A stretch of 9,079 nt of DNA, from positions 1 through 9,079 of the forward strand of contig CANRNA010000056.1 in NCBI GenBank assembly GCA_947631805.1. Reading direction: 5' to 3'. Both the position numbers and the translations under genes were made by a program. The DNA is from an uncultured Oscillospiraceae bacterium. GTDB lineage: Bacteria; Bacillota; Clostridia; Oscillospirales; Oscillospiraceae. The notes beneath the pieces are model-generated. The model had not been told where the DNA came from, searched no databases, and saw only the letters and a list, made by a program, of their open reading frames with translations. Shown here piece by piece: positions 6,050-9,079 of the stretch; within the stretch, counting starts at the first letter, position 1, and each line of letters opens with the position of its first letter.

Positions 6050-7426
6050 ATGGCAGCATTTGAAGCATATCTGGTCCCCGGCAAGCGGGGCTATCTCATC
6101 GGCATAGGGGGCGTGTCCATGTCGCCCCTGGCGGAGGTCCTGTACGGGGAGGGCATATCCATCACCGGCAGCGACATCCAGCGCAGTGACAAGGTCATCC
6201 ACCTGGAGAGCATGGGCATCCGGGTGAACATCGGCCACGACGCGGCCAACATCACCCCGGAATACGACTTCGTCGTCCGCACCGCCGCCGCCCGGGACGA
6301 CAACCCGGAGGTCCAGGCCGCCAGGGCCATGGGCATCCCGGTCTTCGAGCGGACCCAGGCGTGGGGCGCGCTGATGAAGCGGTATAAGAACGCCCTGTGC
6401 ATCTCCGGCACCCACGGCAAGACCACCACCACCTCCATGTGCACCCACATCCTCATGGCGGCGGAACGGGACCCCACCGTAATGATAGGCGGCACCCTGC
6501 CCCTGCTCCACGCCGGGCACCGGGTGGGCGCGGGGGACACCATCGTGATGGAGAGCTGCGAGTACTATGACAGCTTCCTGGCCTTCTGCCCCACCATCGC
6601 CGTCATCCTGGACATCGACGCGGACCACCTGGACTACTTCGCCAACCTGGAGGCGGTGAAGACCTCCTTTTTGAAGTTCGCCCGGCTGGTGCCCCCGGAC
6701 GGGACGGTCATCGCCAACGTGGACGACGAGAACACCATGTCCGCCCTGGCGGGCCTGGACCGGCGCATCCTCACCTTCGGCCTGTCCCCGGAGGCGGACG
6801 TCCAGGGGGTGAACATCATCAGCCGCGGGGCCCAGACCGATTTCGACGTGCTCTATCAGGGCGCCTTCTTCACCCACCTGCACCTGCAGGTCCCCGGCCT
6901 GCACAACGTGAAAAACGCCCTGGCCGCGGCGGCCGCCGCCATCACCCTGGGCCTGTCCCCCACCGCAGTGAAATACGGCCTGGCCGGTTTCCGGGGAGCC
7001 AACCGGCGCTTTGAGTTCAAGGGCAAGTACAACGGCGCGGACGTCTACGACGACTACGCCCACCACCCCGGCGAGCTGCGGGCCCTGCTGGACGCGGTGG
7101 AGCCCCTGGGCTACAAGCGGGTCATCGTCATCTTCCAGCCCCACACCTACTCCCGGACCAACGCCCTGTTCGCCGATTTCGTGGAGCAGCTCAAGCGCCC
7201 CGACCTGACCATCCTGGCGGAGATATACGCCGCCAGGGAGGTGAACACCCTGGGCATCTCCTCCGCCTCCCTGGCCAAGGAGATACCCAACAGCATCTTC
7301 CGCCCCACCTTCGACGAGATAAAAACCATCCTCCGGGCCAGCATCCAGCCCGGCGACCTGGTCCTGACCGTGGGCGCGGGGGATGTGTACCGCGTCGGCG
7401 AGGAGTTGGTGGCCGAGGCCAAGTGA
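6050..7426 (+). CDS. murC: UDP-N-acetylmuramate--L-alanine ligase (MurC)
   Basis: This cytoplasmic enzyme couples ATP hydrolysis to joining L-alanine to UDP-N-acetylmuramic acid, the first amino-acid addition in peptidoglycan precursor synthesis. The 458-residue length is normal for the family. Visible in order: the N-terminal UDP-binding motif IGIGGVSMSPLA (about 17-28); the ATP-binding loop SGTHGKTTTTSM (119-130); the central-domain motif AVILDIDADHLDYF (184-197); the domain-junction motif ANRRFEFKG (317-325); the C-terminal DDYAHHPGELRA (334-345) and FQPHTYSRT (362-370); and the MurC-type ending VGAGDVYRVGEEL (441-453). The segment ESCEYYDSFL (168-177), in place of the proteobacterial E-x-DESDASFL form, is as I recall common in clostridial MurC. 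The catalytic motifs look intact, so the gene should be functional. It has its own promoter and no mur or fts neighbours here, so it lies outside a division and cell-wall cluster. Confidence 0.97.
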   Translation: MAAFEAYLVPGKRGYLIGIGGVSMSPLAEVLYGEGISITGSDIQRSDKVIHLESMGIRVNIGHDAANITPEYDFVVRTAAARDDNPEVQAARAMGIPVFERTQAWGALMKRYKNALCISGTHGKTTTTSMCTHILMAAERDPTVMIGGTLPLLHAGHRVGAGDTIVMESCEYYDSFLAFCPTIAVILDIDADHLDYFANLEAVKTSFLKFARLVPPDGTVIANVDDENTMSALAGLDRRILTFGLSPEADVQGVNIISRGAQTDFDVLYQGAFFTHLHLQVPGLHNVKNALAAAAAAITLGLSPTAVKYGLAGFRGANRRFEFKGKYNGADVYDDYAHHPGELRALLDAVEPLGYKRVIVIFQPHTYSRTNALFADFVEQLKRPDLTILAEIYAAREVNTLGISSASLAKEIPNSIFRPTFDEIKTILRASIQPGDLVLTVGAGDVYRVGEELVAEAK

Positions 7427-7447
7427 GGCCCTATCCACATTGAAAAC

Positions 7448-7512
7448 GTCCCGGCCTTCGCTCTCGTTTATCCGTCCTTTGACAGTCTGGTCCCGGCCTT
7501 CCCAGGCCGGGA
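7448..7512 (+). terminator. GC-rich hairpin with duplicated left arm after murC (weak terminator candidate)
   Basis: TCCCGGCCT (7491-7499) and AGGCCGGGA (7504-7512) form a perfect 9-bp stem with a 4-base loop, 65 bases after the murC stop. What follows is TATCTTATAC, not a proper U-tract, so termination would be inefficient or factor-assisted. The left arm is part of a 12-base sequence, GTCCCGGCCTTC, that also occurs at 7448-7459. The right arm could therefore pair with either copy. It may be the murC transcript end or a remnant of a duplicated terminator. Confidence 0.45.
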
Positions 7513-7560
7513 TATCTTATACGCATACGCCCGTGCGCGCCCCTTTCCCGGTAGAGGATA

Positions 7561-7630
7561 TATCTACAATTTGTTAAAAATAGTTTAATTTATCTATAAT
7601 CCCAGGTGAAGTAGATTTTTCCTCTATAAT
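7561..7630 (+). repeat. Three TCTAYAAT elements at exact 30-bp spacing before the XRE gene
   Basis: TATCTACAAT (7561-7570), TATCTATAAT (7591-7600) and CCTCTATAAT (7621-7630) start exactly 30 bp apart, close to three helical turns. They share the core TCTAYAAT. The second and third contain perfect TATAAT hexamers that may serve as -10 elements. The intervening sequences are not otherwise repeated. The region sits directly upstream of a DNA-binding regulator gene, so autoregulatory binding on one face of the helix is a reasonable inference. Confidence 0.6.
7571..7600 (+). promoter_or_regulatory. Probable promoter of the XRE regulator gene
   Basis: TTGTTA (7571-7576, four of six), an 18-bp spacer and a perfect TATAAT (7595-7600) lie in an AT-rich island. 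The start of transcription would be near 7607, about 50 bases before the ATG at 7658. A second TATAAT at 7625-7630 lacks a recognisable -35. A short inverted repeat, TTAAA-AATAG-TTTAA (7574-7588), overlaps the -35 and the spacer. Confidence 0.65.
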
Positions 7631-7657
7631 TGAATGGCATGGAAAGGGGGGCGCGCC

Positions 7658-7978
7658 ATGATCGGAGAACGGCTTTTGGACCTGCGCAAGGACGCCGGGC
7701 TGACCCAGGACCAGCTGGCGGAGGCGCTGAAGATCAACAAGCACTCCATCTCCGCCTACGAGCGGGAGAAGAACGAGCCCTCCGACGCCATCAAGATCGC
7801 CATCGCGGGGTATTTCGGCGTGTCGGTGGATTATCTGCTGGGCCTGACGGACGACCCCAGGCCCCACGACCCGGCCCGCACCGTCCTGCGCCTGCCCCGG
7901 GATTTCCCCCGGCAGGCCATGCGCAGCCTCCGGGATTACGCCGCGTTTTTGCAAAAGCACTACGCGGAGGAAAAATAA
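7658..7978 (+). CDS. XRE-family helix-turn-helix transcriptional regulator
   Basis: The 106-residue protein has a Cro/C1-type DNA-binding domain at about residues 3-60: RLLDLRKDAGLTQDQLAEAL forms the first helices, INKHSISAYEREKNEPS the turn and recognition helix, and the domain closes with GVSVDYLLGLTDD. The tail (about 68-106) is short and basic and ends in a predicted helix, MRSLRDYAAFLQKHYAEEK, which probably serves for dimerisation. No ligand or protease domain is present, so this is a small repressor type similar in plan to SinR, but I would not give it that name. The start at 7658 is preferred because AAGGGGGG (7644-7651) lies six bases upstream. An in-frame ATG at 7634 would sit only a few bases after a -10-like element and has no ribosome binding site. 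Its target is unknown; the phased repeats upstream suggest that it may control itself. Confidence 0.92.
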   Translation: MIGERLLDLRKDAGLTQDQLAEALKINKHSISAYEREKNEPSDAIKIAIAGYFGVSVDYLLGLTDDPRPHDPARTVLRLPRDFPRQAMRSLRDYAAFLQKHYAEEK

Positions 7979-7990
7979 CGGAAATACGCA

Positions 7991-8024
7991 AAAAAGCACC
8001 GTGGGGACCGCCCGGTCCCCACGG
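7991..8024 (-). terminator. Rho-independent terminator of the propeller-protein gene
   Basis: CCGTGGGGACCG (7999-8010) and CGGTCCCCACGG (8013-8024) form a perfect 12-bp arm pair. On the minus strand the stem is followed by TGC and then TTTTTT (7996-7991), as expected for a transcript ending after the stop codon at 8047-8045. On the plus strand, the XRE gene ends 20 bases before the stem, but the sequence beyond it has no U-tract. Use for XRE termination is possible but weaker. A perfect palindrome, CAGTTAACTG, follows at 8025-8034. Confidence 0.85.
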
Positions 8025-8044
8025 CAGTTAACTGTTTATCTGCG

Positions 8045-9079
8045 TCACGGCTCCTGGCCCAGAAGCTCCGCCTCGCCGCTGTCTATGCCAATGGCGGCGA
8101 TGTACTCGCTTCCGCTGTCCCTGTCCGTGAACATGTAATACACGGACTGGCCGTCTTCCCCCAGCAGACGGCGGCTGTAGAATTCCCCGCCGCCCATCTG
8201 GGAGAACTCTATCGTGCCCGCTCCCCTGCTCTGTCCGTCAAAACCGCTGACGGTGAATCGGAGCGCGGGGGCGTCCTGCTCCCGCAGCCACGAGATGACC
8301 AGGTCATTCGTCAGCTCCGCGCTGCCGCCTTCCGGCATGTCGGCGCAGAGCGCCGCTTCGGAGGCCTGGCCTGTCTCCTGGTCGAACCAGTGGGCCGCGT
8401 TCTCCGTGGCCAGCAAAATGTCCTCCTCACTCACGCCCATGTACCGGCAGGCAAACGGCAGCGCCTCCTCTGTGAGCGTGTCGAGCTGTTTGTCAGCCGT
8501 GCTGTATTTTGCAACCTCCGTCTGCTCCTGGGCGCTGCAAGCGATGTACAGCCCGTCGCCCACGGGCAGCATAGCGACGGTGCCGTATCCGTCCGCCGTG
8601 TCCTTTTGATAGATGACGGTGTCCTCTCCGCTCTCATCCAGAGGGATAGCGGACACGAAGACCCTTGTCGCCCCCTCATCGCCGGTCCCCGCTCCCAGAT
8701 AGAGCACTCCCTCCCGGACCTGTACGCAGGGGTCCGCCAGCGTTGCGGGTATCACATCGCTCCCTATCTCCCGAACGGCGGCTTTTTCCGTCCCGTCGAT
8801 GTCCATCCTGCACAGCCTGGCCGTCCCGCCGGACATCTCCAGCCAGTACAGATATGCGCCGGATACGTTTATCCCCAGGGCAATATCGCCCTGGCAGCGG
8901 GCGTTGCAGGACTCGTCGTCGTGGGCGCAGCCCTCCGTCCCGCACAGAACGCCGACCTCTCCCGTCTCCTTGTCGATGTACTTTATCGTGGCTCCGGCCT
9001 CACCCTCCTGGGACAGATAGTATATCCTCTCTCCCCCGTCGTACGTCATCGTGTTCATATAGGCCGAAGCGCTCTCCCG
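8045..9079 (-). CDS. Probable exported beta-propeller-like protein, C-terminal 344 residues (partial, cut at right edge)
   Basis: The frame is open from the window edge (first visible residues RESASAYMNTMTYDGGERIY) to TGA at 8047-8045. The ATG at 9058 has no ribosome binding site and lies inside the homologous region, so the real start, and any signal peptide or lipobox, is outside the window. The visible part has about seven repeats with the rhythm of beta-propeller blades. Each has an aromatic-rich strand such as YLYWLEM, GLYIACS or SVYYMFTDRD, followed by a strand ending in a G-E-x-x-x-L or DGTE turn. Near the visible N-terminus is C-x4-C-x6-C-x3-C in LCGTEGCAHDDESCNARC (nucleotides 8894-8944), similar to a Cys motif I recall from clostridial propeller lipoproteins annotated as DUF5050-like. 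Function is unknown; an envelope-bound sensing or scaffold role is only inferred. It ends with its own terminator and converges on the XRE gene. Confidence 0.75.
   Translation of the reverse strand, partial: RESASAYMNTMTYDGGERIYYLSQEGEAGATIKYIDKETGEVGVLCGTEGCAHDDESCNARCQGDIALGINVSGAYLYWLEMSGGTARLCRMDIDGTEKAAVREIGSDVIPATLADPCVQVREGVLYLGAGTGDEGATRVFVSAIPLDESGEDTVIYQKDTADGYGTVAMLPVGDGLYIACSAQEQTEVAKYSTADKQLDTLTEEALPFACRYMGVSEEDILLATENAAHWFDQETGQASEAALCADMPEGGSAELTNDLVISWLREQDAPALRFTVSGFDGQSRGAGTIEFSQMGGGEFYSRRLLGEDGQSVYYMFTDRDSGSEYIAAIGIDSGEAELLGQEP

Noticed and set aside
6020..7438. A 472-codon open frame on the minus strand opposite murC
   Set aside because: It mirrors murC almost end to end, has an antisense-like Gly/Val/His/Asp composition and no domain. 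It is a product of codon bias in murC.
7479..7484. A perfect TTGACA after murC
   Set aside because: No -10 element lies 16-18 bp downstream; that position is inside a GC-rich hairpin.

Overview
The window reads as chromosomal DNA from a GC-rich, endospore-forming member of the Firmicutes, most likely class Clostridia (Oscillospiraceae-like). The reasons are a recognisable N-terminus of the sporulation phosphatase SpoIIE, a clostridial-style MurC, strong GGAGG-type ribosome binding sites, GC-rich coding sequence with AT-rich promoters, and a secreted-protein Cys motif often seen in gut Clostridia. I cannot name a genus from the sequence alone. There is no sign of a phage, transposon, CRISPR array, tRNA or rRNA.

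Layout, left to right. (1) 1-623, minus strand: the first 207 codons of spoIIE, running off the left edge. (2) 658-692, minus strand: a possible spoIIE promoter. (3) 734-766: a textbook intrinsic terminator ending the next minus-strand gene. (4) 798-4850, minus strand: a 1350-residue RND-family efflux permease carrying an inserted coiled coil of about 325 residues. (5) 4851-5152: a divergent regulatory region with a promoter facing each way. (6) 5153-5914, plus strand: a six-helix DUF308/HdeD-like membrane protein with its own promoter and terminator. (7) 5975-7426, plus strand: a promoter followed by murC (UDP-N-acetylmuramate--L-alanine ligase). (8) 7427-7657: a non-coding stretch with a GC-rich hairpin whose left arm is duplicated, then an AT-rich regulator promoter holding three copies of a TCTAYAAT element at exact 30-bp intervals. 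(9) 7658-7978, plus strand: a small XRE-family regulator. (10) 7991-8024: an intrinsic terminator reading leftward. (11) 8045-9079, minus strand: the C-terminal 344 residues of a probable exported beta-propeller-like protein, cut by the right edge.

The five genes look like independent transcription units rather than one operon: almost every one has its own promoter and/or terminator. Peptidoglycan precursor synthesis (MurC) and sporulation (SpoIIE) are core functions. The efflux pump, the DUF308 protein, the XRE regulator and the propeller protein look accessory or envelope-related.

The most interesting item is the RND pump. A long Ala/Gln/Leu/Glu-rich coiled coil is inserted near the PN2/DN boundary of its first extracytoplasmic domain, and no adaptor gene lies beside it. 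I did not find a convincing wholly new multi-gene system in this window.
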